DNA from: Candidatus Latescibacterota bacterium
Lineage (GTDB): Bacteria > JAAXHH01
Assembly: GCA_022821085.1 (NCBI GenBank)
Contig: JAJEEG010000006.1
Location: 2,129,330 to 2,193,329, forward strand
Direction of reading: 5' to 3'
Length of the DNA stretch: 64,000 bases
Of this stretch, positions 1 through 8,431 are shown in pieces. A program made the translations under genes and the position numbers. Numbering within the stretch: position 1 is the first letter of the stretch; every line of letters begins with the position of its first letter. A model generated the notes under the pieces. It saw only the letters and a program-made list of their open reading frames with translations. It was not told where the DNA came from and made no database searches.

Positions 1-107
1 TCTTGCCATTGCCACCCTGATGAATGCCCGCTATATAAGATTAGTCGCCCGCAGTTTTCGCATTCTCGTGTCTTATTTCGTTTTAGTCACCTCGGAGGGA
101 TATCCAC

Positions 108-1202
108 ATGGGCGATCTGATCGTCGTTCATCCCGACTTCGACGGGGTATGGCCCTTTGCCGCCGGTCACTTCCATGCCCTATGGCCCGAAGCCGAACTC
201 ATACGCCCGGCGTACGGGGACGACCGCCCCCTGGGCGAGGTCCTGGAGGACGCGGGATCTGCGCGCACGGGACCTGCAAGCGGTGCAGACCACAGGAACG
301 CGGGACTTGCGGACCGCGCGCGGCCTGCGGACTTCGCGGGAAGCGTGACACGGATGGCCACCCTCGGCATACCGGTTACCGTCGAATGTCTAAGGAGGTT
401 CGATGCGCTGGAGGAAGCGACTTTCCAGGCCGCCTATGGCCGGGGGCTGGACGAGGAATGCGGCGCGTACCTGGCCGAAGCCGGCGTCGCCGTCTACGAC
501 CATCCGAGCGAGGGGTTCTGGTCGCAGTCCGTGGCGGAATTCGGACTGGCGCTGACGCTGTGCGGTTTGCGGCGGATCCCCCAGTTGCACCGGGAGATCA
601 TCGACGGACAGGCACCCTGGGACTACGAGCCGCCCGGCGGCCGGGGCCGCCCCGGGGCGCGGGGCCAGCAGTTCGGCGACGATCCCGCCTTTGCCAACGG
701 CACGCTGTCCGGCAAGCGGGTGCGGATCGTGGGGGCCGGCAACATCGCCAGCCGGTACGCGAGCTTCGCGAACATGCTGGGTGCCGACGTGGCGGCCTGG
801 GACCCCTACGCCACCGAACCGGGCTTTCACCGCGCCGGCGCGCGCCGGGTCTACCACCTGGATCAGCTGGTCTCGGACGCGGAGGTGTTCGCGCCCATGG
901 TGCCGCTCACCGAATCCACGCACGGCCTGGTAGGGACAGGACAGATCGACGCGCTGCCCCGCGGGTGCCTCGTGGTGCTCGCGACCCGGGCCCTGATCTG
1001 CGACATGGAAGCGGTCCGGCGACGGGTCCTGGCCGACGAACTGAGCCTGGCGGCGGACGTTTGGGACATAGAACCCCTGCCGCCCGGCGATCCGCTGCTC
1101 GGACGCCACAACGTCGTCCATACGCCGCACAACGCCGGTCGTACGATCGACGCGAACCGTGCCTGGGCCGAGAAGCTGGCCGCGCAGTTCAGGCCGCGAT
1201 AG
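108..1202 (+). CDS. D-isomer-specific 2-hydroxyacid dehydrogenase, NAD-binding
   Basis: The protein (364 aa) fits the D-2-hydroxyacid dehydrogenase family, which reversibly reduces 2-keto acids with NAD(P)H in the cytoplasm. A Rossmann dinucleotide motif (VRIVGAGNIA) lies near residues 205-214. The catalytic trio expected for the family is visible as Arg in LATRA (about 294), Glu in DIEPLPP (about 322) and His in HTPHNAG (about 338-341). A GGAGGG ribosome site sits about ten bases before the ATG. The N-terminal substrate half is divergent and contains Gly/Arg-rich low-complexity stretches (around 50-70 and 175-187), so the substrate cannot be named. It stands alone, with a long non-coding region after it. 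Confidence 0.85.
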   Translation: MGDLIVVHPDFDGVWPFAAGHFHALWPEAELIRPAYGDDRPLGEVLEDAGSARTGPASGADHRNAGLADRARPADFAGSVTRMATLGIPVTVECLRRFDALEEATFQAAYGRGLDEECGAYLAEAGVAVYDHPSEGFWSQSVAEFGLALTLCGLRRIPQLHREIIDGQAPWDYEPPGGRGRPGARGQQFGDDPAFANGTLSGKRVRIVGAGNIASRYASFANMLGADVAAWDPYATEPGFHRAGARRVYHLDQLVSDAEVFAPMVPLTESTHGLVGTGQIDALPRGCLVVLATRALICDMEAVRRRVLADELSLAADVWDIEPLPPGDPLLGRHNVVHTPHNAGRTIDANRAWAEKLAAQFRPR

Positions 1203-1229
1203 CAACTTGCCGCCAACTTGTGTACATCA

Positions 1230-1332
1230 TGTGGATAACTCACGGCAGGGAAAGTGAATCAGGTGTGGATAACGTGTGGATAACAAAGGTGGGAAAGGCG
1301 TACTTAACCGTTTCTGGCGGCGGTGCGGATAA
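1230..1332 (-). promoter_or_regulatory. Cluster of DnaA-box-like 9-mers
   Basis: Three perfect copies of the consensus DnaA box TTATCCACA, all read on the minus strand, lie at 1230-1238, 1264-1272 and 1275-1283. A one-mismatch copy is at 1324-1332. The second and third are 11 bp apart, about one helical turn. A strongly AT-rich tract follows from about 1640. This could be a chromosomal origin, a DnaA-titration site or a DnaA-regulated element. No dnaA, dnaN or gidA is visible nearby, so origin function is inference. Confidence 0.5.
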
Positions 1333-1364
1333 GGAGGTTATTTGCCGAGAATCCCTTTGCCGTT

Positions 1365-1511
1365 TCACTGCTCCATCCGGTCCACAGTGTCCATCAGCGC
1401 GCGGACGAAGAATGCCCCCAGGTCCTTCAACTTACATTCGATCTTGAGCAAGTGCGCCTGGATCGCATCCTGGTTCTTGTCCAGCGCGCGCATGGATTCA
1501 TCTTTGTTCAT
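1365..1511 (-). CDS. Possible 48-residue helical protein
   Basis: A short reading frame starts at an ATG and encodes MNKDESMRALDKNQ... ending VDRMEQ, with a heptad-like spacing of Leu/Ile/Ala that predicts an amphipathic helix. There is no convincing ribosome-binding site and no recognised family. It lies between the DnaA-box cluster and the AT-rich tract. It may be a real small protein or a chance frame; I lean slightly against it being real. Confidence 0.25.
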   Translation of the reverse strand: MNKDESMRALDKNQDAIQAHLLKIECKLKDLGAFFVRALMDTVDRMEQ

Positions 1512-2035
1512 TGGGAACCGGGGCTGCAAAATTGCTGACCTTACTGGCACGGCCGTCGGCCGTCTATGTGTCAAGTCAGAATACTTCAAAACTTCCGCCA
1601 TTAAACCAAACATCCTACTGTTACATGAAGTAAATCCCACGGATCATTGACCAATTTAATCGAGCTGTCAGTATTATTGCACAATTCACACACATTTTTT
1701 TAAAGATAACAAAAGACCAGTCAATAGTCGATAAACAGTCAATGTATGGTTGAAGTAAAATTTTCGAATTTAATGTTATTGATGACACAAGAGTATGACA
1801 TTAAATAGACTTTTGGGTACCAGATAACTGCTAAATTCACTTTTAGATTGCATTTGGTATCGATTTAAAGTCCGATAATGATATTTTCTAACACATAATA
1901 CTGATTTTAAAATTAACATTCATTTTGTTTAATATTTTTGTTTGGTATTGTTGGTTATTCTCCAGGTTTCCATATCCGGTGTGATTTTTCCATCACAAAC
2001 TCGCCCTGCCGATTTCACGTAATGCCTGATATTGC
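1512..2035. other. AT-rich non-coding tract
   Basis: About 500 bases with no supportable gene. From about 1640 to 1970 the composition drops sharply to AT-rich, unlike the GC-rich chromosome around it, and AGTCAAT-like words recur around 1720-1745. It could be a DNA-unwinding element partnered with the DnaA-box cluster upstream, or simply a long regulatory spacer ahead of the MarR gene. Confidence 0.4.
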
Positions 2036-2065
2036 TTGACAGAAGCACTGTTTGTTGCGTAGAAT
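2036..2065 (+). promoter_or_regulatory. Sigma70-type promoter for the MarR gene
   Basis: A perfect -35 hexamer TTGACA (2036-2041) and a -10 hexamer TAGAAT (2060-2065, five of six matches) are separated by 18 bases. Transcription would start near 2072 and leave a 5' leader of about 70 bases before the MarR start codon, room enough for autoregulation. Confidence 0.65.
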
Positions 2066-2140
2066 TGCGTATCGCGTTGATAGCGGATGACGTTCCCTGT
2101 TTCCTCGTATGAGCCGGTGATTTAATGAAGGTGAGAGATC

Positions 2141-2626
2141 GTGCAGATCAATAATCTGAGAGAACTTTCCGATCGCTACGTTTCCGTGGTGAGAAACCTG
2201 TGCCGCTTGACGTACATCGCAAGACTGGATGAGTGGCAGGGGCTGGACATGACCGTGCCCCAGGTCAAGACACTGATCCTCCTCGAGCACGCGGGGCCGC
2301 TCAGGATGGGCCAGTTGGCCGGCGCCCTGGGCAGCGGCCTTTCCACGACCACGACCATTGTGGACCGCCTGGTGAAAAAGCAGTTGGTTCAGCGGGATTC
2401 GGACCCGAACGACCGGAGAGTCGTAAAGTGTGAACTTACCAAGAACGGCCGGGTGGCGACCGATATGTTCTGGGAGCACATCAAAACCAGGGCCCTGAAG
2501 GCTTCCGACCTGTGGGACCTGGAACAGTTCGAAAAGGTGGTCCAGTCGCTGGAACTGATCTGGTGTACCGAAGAAGAACTTCGCACGAGCGACGACACCG
2601 CATCGTCTGCCGCCGCTTCCAGTTGA
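2141..2626 (+). CDS. MarR-family transcriptional regulator
   Basis: A 161-residue protein with the MarR winged-helix layout. It has an N-terminal dimerisation helix, a helix-turn-helix around residues 55-85 (MGQLAGALGSGLSTTTTIVDRL), the wing with the family's DPNDRR element (about 88-93) and C-terminal dimer helices. MarR proteins bind palindromic operators as dimers and release on binding small aromatic or oxidised ligands. The start is a GTG, with AAGGTGAG as a plausible ribosome site. No adjacent target gene is obvious; the preceding promoter suggests autoregulation. Confidence 0.85.
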   Translation: MQINNLRELSDRYVSVVRNLCRLTYIARLDEWQGLDMTVPQVKTLILLEHAGPLRMGQLAGALGSGLSTTTTIVDRLVKKQLVQRDSDPNDRRVVKCELTKNGRVATDMFWEHIKTRALKASDLWDLEQFEKVVQSLELIWCTEEELRTSDDTASSAAASS

Positions 2627-3099
2627 CATTAAGGCCACAGATCTACCTCGTATTACCCAATTCCTATTTTGTTTCCCCAGAATACTTCAGATCTACCCTT
2701 CCTGTAGCCTGTATCATCAATCCTGCATCTGCCCCACATCTGTCCTGCGATCAGGCTCGACTAGCCTGCGTTTAGCCTGACCACTCCGTCTACCCCCGAT
2801 TCGCTCCGGTCCATTGCGGAGCTATGCTCCGATCGTTTTCGTACGAGCTCGCGGTCCTTTCCCAAAGGTGGCCGTGCGGCCATCCGTGCGGTCGGCCGTG
2901 CGGAGGACCAGGCACCCCGGCCTCCTTCCACGGCGTCCTGCACGGCCCGGCCCACATTCTGCAAAAACCTATAAGTAACTACGAGATTACAGATCGTGAT
3001 GCCGACTAATGGATCTGGCAGGGAGGGATCATGACCAGGCGACGGCCCTTGAGATCCATTCCCATTACTGCTTTTCACTCTATCCAAAGAGGTGTCGAA
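2627..3099. other. Intergenic region with a 12-bp triple repeat
   Basis: No supportable gene. A 12-bp unit built on CCGTGCGG is repeated three times in tandem at 2870-2881, 2882-2893 and 2894-2905. Frames on either strand here lack family features and ribosome sites. Confidence 0.5.
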
Positions 3100-3360
3100 A
3101 TGAGATTCAGGTTAACGGTAAAGTGTGAACACGAAGGGGATGGGTTCAACATTCGATGTCCTGCGTTTCCTGATATACTCATTCGAAGCAAGACTATCGA
3201 AGAAGGAATGGAACAGGTCCCGGAAGCTATTCTGGTTGCCATGGACCATCTGTTCATGGAAGGGGTAACCCCTCCTTTTGGCGAGCACTTTGGTATAGAA
3301 GGTGACGAGGATGGTACGCCGCCCAATATACTTCCCTATGAATCGGAAGCACTGAACTAA
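3100..3360 (+). CDS. HicB-like antitoxin-fold protein, orphan
   Basis: An 86-residue protein with the HicB-type partial RNase H fold signature: an initial beta strand (MRFRLTVKCEHEGDGFNIRCPAFPD), then a helix with the TIEEGMEQVPEAI pattern typical of HicB. HicB proteins neutralise the HicA mRNA interferase. The ATG follows an AGAGGTG ribosome site, which decides this start over an upstream in-frame ATG at 3031. No HicA-sized gene is beside it and there is no appended DNA-binding domain, so it is an orphan or a HicB-fold protein with another job. Confidence 0.65.
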   Translation: MRFRLTVKCEHEGDGFNIRCPAFPDILIRSKTIEEGMEQVPEAILVAMDHLFMEGVTPPFGEHFGIEGDEDGTPPNILPYESEALN

Positions 3361-3741
3361 GCGGTCGTCTCGCGCTCAGCCTCACACCGACCCGGGTTCA
3401 TTGCATACACTCCGGACCGTCGCCTGTTTAAAACCTGCGCGAAGGCCGATCGTCGTCGCGAATGATCGTGTTTGCCTCTGCCGTAGGCTGTTTCCTGCAC
3501 ACTATCACGAAATCTCACGGAAAAATGCTCCAATTCTCACGTTTATATCACATAACGAATTATTTTCTCTGTATGTACAACAACCAATTAACTATTATGG
3601 GTGTTGCCGGTTTATATTGTCGATTTCTCAATGCGTGGGTCGGCGTGCGTCGGATTTACGAAAACCGGGTAACATCGGTGCTCCTGGTATTCGAAAACGC
3701 TGCGGGTTCCATTACAGTATGCACTATGGGGAGAAAAGTAG
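3361..3741. other. Intergenic region, no gene seen
   Basis: Roughly 380 bases of mixed composition with an AT-rich centre (about 3520-3600). Possible frames show no recognisable domain. It ends in the ribosome site of the small membrane protein that follows. Confidence 0.4.
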
Positions 3742-3897
3742 ATGAGCAGGGATCTCGAGCTTCCGGACACGGAACTGACTGTCCTGGAGAGCATCCGGAA
3801 TCTGCTGCGGGCCTGGTTCATCATCTGGCTCATTCTGACTTTACTGGGAACCATTGGCCTGATCGTTTTATGCGCCGAGATTTTGACGAGAGGATGA
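3742..3897 (+). CDS. Small single-span membrane protein (51 aa)
   Basis: A short frame begins MSRDLELPDTELTVLESIRN and continues into one hydrophobic helix (about residues 22-46, rich in Leu/Ile/Trp), ending LTRG. A GGGGAGA ribosome site lies about seven bases before the ATG, and the charged N-terminus followed by a hydrophobic span argues for a real product. No family is recognised. Another small membrane protein follows about 170 bases downstream on the same strand. Confidence 0.55.
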   Translation: MSRDLELPDTELTVLESIRNLLRAWFIIWLILTLLGTIGLIVLCAEILTRG

Positions 3898-4066
3898 CCG
3901 CCCTTGACTGGCCGGTAGTTCCACGGGAGACAGGCGCCGGACGGTTCGTTTCGTTAGCCTGTTTTGCCTTTCGCTGGCATCGAGACGTATGACGAAGAAG
4001 CCAGGTTTGCGGAATGGATGCAGCCTGGTGAAATGTGACGGATAAACATCGAGACAAGGTCAGGAT

Positions 4067-4309
4067 ATGAGCGAGAACACAGATAAATCATCGCGTGGCA
4101 AGCAGGGGAATCCCACAACGGAAATCAAGCGGTCCATCGATCGAATCGAAGGAGATCTGTACCACGGAGCCGAGAGCATATGGGTACGGCTGGGGAAGGT
4201 AGAGGAGAAGTTGAACCACGTCGCCACGAAGTCTTTTATCCTTACCGTGGTGCTGTCCGGTGTGGTTGTGTTCAGCGCCATCGTATTCGCCATCCTGCGG
4301 TATCTTTAA
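4067..4309 (+). CDS. Small tail-anchored membrane protein (80 aa)
   Basis: The first 55 residues are hydrophilic and helical (ending in VRLGKVEEKLNHVATK), followed by one strongly hydrophobic span (about 56-78) at the C-terminus. An AAGGTCAGG ribosome site precedes the ATG. The layout resembles small phage-derived XhlA-like or accessory membrane proteins, but no family can be named. It may form a unit with the 51-residue membrane protein upstream. Confidence 0.6.
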   Translation: MSENTDKSSRGKQGNPTTEIKRSIDRIEGDLYHGAESIWVRLGKVEEKLNHVATKSFILTVVLSGVVVFSAIVFAILRYL

Positions 4310-4463
4310 ACTGATTAATCAGGCATTCCTCGCACGAGTTTCCACACGACTTTCCTCGCATGGCTTTCCGCGCAGTTTCCGTACGGTCTTCGTACGATAT
4401 TCTTCACGTGCACCTGCCTGCCTGTTTGAAATGCTCATCGCATCGCCGGAAAGACCACCGCTC

Positions 4464-4510
4464 AAAATAAAAAAACCCCGAAAGGCCCTTCTTCTAAGGC
4501 TCTTCGGGGA
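4464..4510 (-). terminator. Rho-independent terminator of the tRNA unit
   Basis: Read on the minus strand, a GC-rich stem (CCCCGAA paired with TTCGGGG, with further pairing of the interior) is followed by TTTTTTTATTTT. It lies just downstream of the two minus-strand tRNA genes. Confidence 0.8.
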
Positions 4511-4553
4511 TAGTGCCGGTATTACCGGCGATCGACTGGGACTCAAGCCTGGA

Positions 4554-4625
4554 TAGCGGTACGGGGAATCGAACCCCGGTTTGATGGCTGAGAACCACCC
4601 GTCCTAACCACTAGACGATACCGCC
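4554..4625 (-). tRNA. tRNA-Glu (CTC)
   Basis: The minus strand folds as a complete cloverleaf. The acceptor stem starts GGCGGTA and pairs with TACCGCT, the anticodon loop is TTCTCAG giving anticodon CTC, and the T arm has a GGGG stem with loop TTCGATT. The 3' CCA is not encoded. Confidence 0.92.
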
Positions 4626-4781
4626 ACGTTGATTTAGCAAATATACGCCTTTCACCCCCAGGCGTCAAGCCATCGGGCCGTGATGCCGCCATGTAACGAA
4701 TCACCACACTGCAGATCTACCGCGCCGCAAGTCTGTCGCGCCGCCGGCGTCTTCATCCATCCTCTCCGGCGGGAATGCGCA

Positions 4782-4852
4782 CTGGGGGGCAGGGATTCGA
4801 ACCCCGATTCCATGGTCCAGAGCCATGTGTCCTACCCTTGAACGACCCCCCA
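4782..4852 (-). tRNA. tRNA-Gln (CTG)
   Basis: The minus strand gives a cloverleaf whose acceptor stem TGGGGGG pairs with CCCCCCA. The anticodon loop is CTCTGGA (anticodon CTG), the T loop is TTCGAAT and the discriminator is G. The U1-A72 end is typical of tRNA-Gln. It is probably cotranscribed with the tRNA-Glu downstream, ending at the terminator at 4464-4510. Confidence 0.92.
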
Positions 4853-4940
4853 ATCGGACCGGCGGCCGACCGGGTGAATTCCCCGATTGCCGCCGCGTTT
4901 AAGATAGCGATTCCACCCCGAAAATCAAGGAAAATCAGGG

Positions 4941-6092
4941 TCAGACGCGCTCGTAGGGATCGAAGAGGCGCTCGTATTCCCGCAGGGCGTAGCGGTCCGT
5001 CATCCCCGCGATGTAGTCGCAGACCCGGCGCTCGAGCGGTTCGTCCTCGCCGTGCGGAACGCCGGTCGGGGGAAGCTGGCGCTCATCGGCGGTGTACTCC
5101 TTGAAGAGGCTCTCGATGAACCGGGTCGCCTTGCGGGACATGCGGATCAGCCGGTAGTGCCGGTAGAAGTTCTCCATCAGGAATGCGCGGAGCTGCTGGT
5201 TCTTCCCGGACATGGACGGGCTGTAGTCCACCACGGGGACGTCGAGCGTGCGCACTTCGTCCGGCGACTTCACACCGTGGCGTTCCAGGTTCTCGTGGGT
5301 CGTCCGGACCACGTCCATGATCATCTGGTTGATCAGCGCGCGGATGATCCGGTACCGCTTGCGCGTGGGATCGAGGTCCCGGACCTTCTCCACCTCCTCG
5401 CGGATCGCCCCGTCCCATATCTCCAGGTCGGTGAGCTGGTCCAGGCTGAGTATGCCCGCGCTCACACCGTCGTCCAGGTCATGCGAGTTGTAGGCGATCT
5501 CGTCGGCGACGTTGGCGATCTGGGCCTCCACCGAGGCGAACTTTCCGGGCTGAAAGTCCTCCTCGTCGAATCCGTGCGGGGCGTTGTGCTTCGCGATGCC
5601 TTCGCGCGTCTCCCAGGTCAGGTTGAGACCCTGGAAGGACGGATAGCGCCATTCGAGCAGATCGATGATGCGCAGGCTCTGCCGGTTGTGCTGGAATCCC
5701 CCGCAATGCTTCATCAGGCCGTCGAGGGCGTCCTCGCCGCAATGGCCGAAGGGGGGATGGCCCAGGTCGTGGGCCAGGGCGATGGCGGCGGCCAGGTCCT
5801 GGTTGGCCCCGAGGTTCCGCGCGATCGTTTCGGAAACGCCCGCGGTCTCCATGGTGTGGGTGAGGCGCGTCCTGTAGTGATCGCCCTCGTGGTACACGAA
5901 GACCTGGGTCTTGTATTCGAGCCGTCGGAAGGACTTCGAATGCACGATCCGGTCGCGGTCCCGCTGGAAGGGCGTCCGCCACGGCGCCTCCTCCTCGGGA
6001 TGCCTGCGGCCCCGGCTCGCATTGCTCTTCACGGCATAGGGCGCGAGGGTGCGTTCCTCGATCTCTTCCAACCGGTTTCTGTCGACGATCAT
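4941..6092 (-). CDS. dgt: Deoxyguanosinetriphosphate triphosphohydrolase
   Basis: A 383-residue HD-domain enzyme of the dGTPase family, which cleaves dGTP (or other dNTPs) to the nucleoside and inorganic triphosphate and so helps balance dNTP pools. The metal site is visible: His79 (RLTHT), His108-Asp109 (AHDLGHPPFGH) and the later Asp in VADEIAY (about 217). The N-terminal RRLEYKTQVF segment is also characteristic. Length fits the shorter, non-enterobacterial class. The ATG follows a GGAGG site. It faces away from the sulfatase gene by only 64 bases on the same strand, so cotranscription is possible. Confidence 0.92.
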   Translation of the reverse strand: MIVDRNRLEEIEERTLAPYAVKSNASRGRRHPEEEAPWRTPFQRDRDRIVHSKSFRRLEYKTQVFVYHEGDHYRTRLTHTMETAGVSETIARNLGANQDLAAAIALAHDLGHPPFGHCGEDALDGLMKHCGGFQHNRQSLRIIDLLEWRYPSFQGLNLTWETREGIAKHNAPHGFDEEDFQPGKFASVEAQIANVADEIAYNSHDLDDGVSAGILSLDQLTDLEIWDGAIREEVEKVRDLDPTRKRYRIIRALINQMIMDVVRTTHENLERHGVKSPDEVRTLDVPVVDYSPSMSGKNQQLRAFLMENFYRHYRLIRMSRKATRFIESLFKEYTADERQLPPTGVPHGEDEPLERRVCDYIAGMTDRYALREYERLFDPYERV

Positions 6093-6156
6093 CCGGTGTC
6101 CTCCGGAGTAAGTCCATCTGGTGCGCGCGGCACGGCGCGGTATCCAGGCTCGGCAG

Positions 6157-7560
6157 TCATGTGCCGGCGATCAGAGGGCCGCCCGGGTCGATGTCCTGGA
6201 TCATGGTGGCATTGAATGCCTCCAGGGACAAATGGCCCCGTAAATCTGTATAGTCGTTATTGTCCCACAGGTTCTCGAACTCCCAGGGGTCCCTGTCCAG
6301 ATCGTAGAGCTCGCCCTTGCCGTGGCTGTGGTACAGCACCAGCTTGTACCTGTCGTTCCGGTACATGGTGGCATAGTCCTGCGTATCGTTGGAGACCGCG
6401 TCGAAATACTCGCTTCGGACGAAGGACCGGTTGTAGCCAGGGTCCACCGAGCCGTCCAGGATGGGCAGCAGGCTGCGGCCCTGGAAATCTCTGGGCACGG
6501 ATACGTCGGCGATATCCAGCATGGTCGCCGACATGTCGATCAGTTCGACCAGCGCGTCGCTCCTTAAGTCCGACACCATGTGACCGGGGTGGGAGAAGAT
6601 CAGGGGCACGCGCACCAGGCCTTCGTAGAACCGGCAGCCCTTCCACAGGAGCCCGTGGTCGCCCAGGCTTTCGCCGTGGTCGCTGGTGAAGATGATCACG
6701 GTGTTCTCCCGCTGCCCGGTGCGTTCGAGCTCGCCCAGGATACGGGCGAACTGGTCGTCGATCTGCTTGATCATGGCGTAGTAGAGGGCCTGCTGCTTCT
6801 TTCCGTCGAAGGTTTCCGGGTGCCGGGCCTCCGACTGGAAGAACACGTCCCGGAGCTCAGCCTGCTGGTCCAGGTCGCTCAGGCGGAAGTGCGGACCAGG
6901 CATTTCGGCCGGATCGAACTGGTCGGCGTAGACACGGGGTGGGATAAACGGCGGGTGGGGATCGTAGGGGTTGAGCGTAAGCATCCAGGGCTTGTCGGGC
7001 GCCCGGCGCTCGTTGATGAACTCCAGGGCGCACTCGGTGACCCAGGTCGTCTGGTGGAGCTCGGGGGGGACCCGGTCCTCGCTCGCCCGCAGTGCGTCGA
7101 GATCGCCGCCGCGCTCGCGCACCCAGTCGGCGTAGTCATGCCCTTCCGGCCAGTCGTCCCTCGGCGCGTGACTGAAGCGCCAGTACCGGTAGCCGTCGTC
7201 CATGCGGGGTTCCGTGCGCTTCCCCGCGCTCTGGAGGTGGAACTTGCCCACCAGGCCGCAGTCGTACCCGCTGTCCGCCAGCAGTTTGGAGATCAGGGGA
7301 GGCGGATTCTCGAAGACGCCGTTGCCGTTGCGGGTGTTGTGGATCCGGCCGGGATACATGCCCGTCATGAAGCTCGACCGGCTGGGCGTGCAGATCGGGC
7401 TCTGGCAATAGGCGTGCGTAAAGGCGACGCCATCCCGCACCAGCCTGTCCAGCGTCGGCGTGCTCACATGGGGATTGCCGAGCGCGCCGATGGTATCGAA
7501 TCGCTGCTGATCCGTGCAATACCAGAGAATGTTGGGGCGCAAGGGCATGTCGCTGTGCAC
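6157..7560 (-). CDS. Type I sulfatase (arylsulfatase/choline-sulfatase-like)
   Basis: A 467-residue alkaline-phosphatase-superfamily sulfatase that hydrolyses sulfate (or phosphonate) esters. The formylglycine signature CTPSR is at residues 57-61; Cys57 would be converted by a maturation enzyme not seen in this window. Metal ligands are visible in CTDQQRFD (N-terminus) and FTSDHGESLGDHG. No signal peptide is evident, so it is probably cytoplasmic, like choline sulfatases. The start is a GTG with AAGGGCGG upstream; an in-frame ATG four codons in is an alternative. It begins 16 bases after the lipoprotein gene and is likely cotranscribed with it. Confidence 0.88.
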   Translation of the reverse strand: MHSDMPLRPNILWYCTDQQRFDTIGALGNPHVSTPTLDRLVRDGVAFTHAYCQSPICTPSRSSFMTGMYPGRIHNTRNGNGVFENPPPLISKLLADSGYDCGLVGKFHLQSAGKRTEPRMDDGYRYWRFSHAPRDDWPEGHDYADWVRERGGDLDALRASEDRVPPELHQTTWVTECALEFINERRAPDKPWMLTLNPYDPHPPFIPPRVYADQFDPAEMPGPHFRLSDLDQQAELRDVFFQSEARHPETFDGKKQQALYYAMIKQIDDQFARILGELERTGQRENTVIIFTSDHGESLGDHGLLWKGCRFYEGLVRVPLIFSHPGHMVSDLRSDALVELIDMSATMLDIADVSVPRDFQGRSLLPILDGSVDPGYNRSFVRSEYFDAVSNDTQDYATMYRNDRYKLVLYHSHGKGELYDLDRDPWEFENLWDNNDYTDLRGHLSLEAFNATMIQDIDPGGPLIAGT

Positions 7561-7576
7561 GCGCCGCCCTTAGATC

Positions 7577-8158
7577 TTACTGGGCAGGCTGCGTGGTCGC
7601 TTCTTCCTCTCCGCCCATGGACGCATCCGAGTCGCCTTCTTCCATGCCCTCACTGTCCATGCCGCCTTCACCTTCATCCATCTCGCCTTCGCCCATCTCG
7701 CCTTCGCCCATTTCGCCTTCGCCCATCTCCGGGGCATCGGCGGCCATGACGTGGAGCATATCGCCCACCGCGGCACCGATGTCGGTCGCGGCGTTGCCGC
7801 CGTTAATGGCGATCTGGAGCGTGCCGGACTCCTCGTCGATCCGGGCAAGCCAGGCGCCTTCGGCCACGTCGCCGTAATCCGCGACCATGGGCATGACCAT
7901 GACCTGCTCGTTATGGTGCACTGAAATCCAGCCGTCCGCGGCGAAACCGGCTTCCATCAACTGATCGCTCGTGGCGTTCGTGTTGATATTGGCGAATTCC
8001 TCGCTGATGCTCGTGACCTCGACGTTGATCATGGCAACGTCCGCGGCCATCTCTTCCATGGCCGCATCTTCCGTGGCCGCATCTTCTGCCCCGCCACAGC
8101 CGTACAAGCCGAACGTCCCGACCATACAGGCCAACAGGTATGATGTATATCGCTTCAT
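7577..8158 (-). CDS. Lipoprotein with acidic GEGEM repeats
   Basis: A 193-residue secreted lipoprotein. MKRYTSYLLACMVGTFGLYG precedes a lipobox-like LYGC, so it is probably lipid-anchored at the Cys. An Ala/Glu/Met-rich segment follows. The middle (about 95-140) contains YGDVAEGAWLARIDEESGTL followed by an AINGGNAA element, which resembles the C-terminal beta domain of SAM hydrolases (SAM_HAT family); this likeness is my inference. The tail is a tandem acidic repeat (GEGEM units). The start was chosen at the ATG after AAAGGAAC, 10 codons inside the longest frame. It precedes the sulfatase gene by 16 bases. Confidence 0.7.
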   Translation of the reverse strand: MKRYTSYLLACMVGTFGLYGCGGAEDAATEDAAMEEMAADVAMINVEVTSISEEFANINTNATSDQLMEAGFAADGWISVHHNEQVMVMPMVADYGDVAEGAWLARIDEESGTLQIAINGGNAATDIGAAVGDMLHVMAADAPEMGEGEMGEGEMGEGEMDEGEGGMDSEGMEEGDSDASMGGEEEATTQPAQ

Positions 8159-8350
8159 GATCTTGTTCCTTTCACGTGGAAATCCCATCGTGGTGGAATG
8201 GAAAAAGTGACGCTATGAAATGTAGAGGATGATCCGTACCGCGCTGACTTCTTTGTCGTCGGCCATACGTACTATACTTATAGGGTAATTGACACAAATT
8301 CGCAACTATTAATCGCTTGAATTGCGGCCGGGACCGGCGGCCGGGGATCA

Positions 8351-8431
8351 CGCGCCAGGTCCGTTGGCGGCGGCGCCAGGTCCGGCGGTGGCCGGTTGCT
8401 ACAGTTCAGGCGCCAGGTCCGGCGGTGGCCG
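8351..8431. repeat. Duplicated 3' end of the PhyH gene
   Basis: A 23-bp sequence (GGCGCCAGGTCCGGCGGTGG plus CCG) occurs at 8372-8394 and again at 8409-8431. A shorter copy (CGCGCCAGGTCCG) lies at 8351-8363. The 8409-8431 copy encodes the last residues of the dioxygenase gene, whose stop codon is at 8406-8408, so the coding tail has been copied downstream. Confidence 0.8.

Noticed and set aside
2761-3087. A 108-codon minus-strand frame
   Set aside because: It crosses the 12-bp repeats, has no ribosome site and a composition-driven sequence.
3462-3992. A 176-codon plus-strand frame
   Set aside because: It overlaps the better-supported 51-residue membrane protein in another frame and has no domain features.
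4554-4852. tRNA genes as island attachment sites
   Set aside because: No integrase and no repeated 3' tRNA segment were found nearby; neighbouring genes look native.
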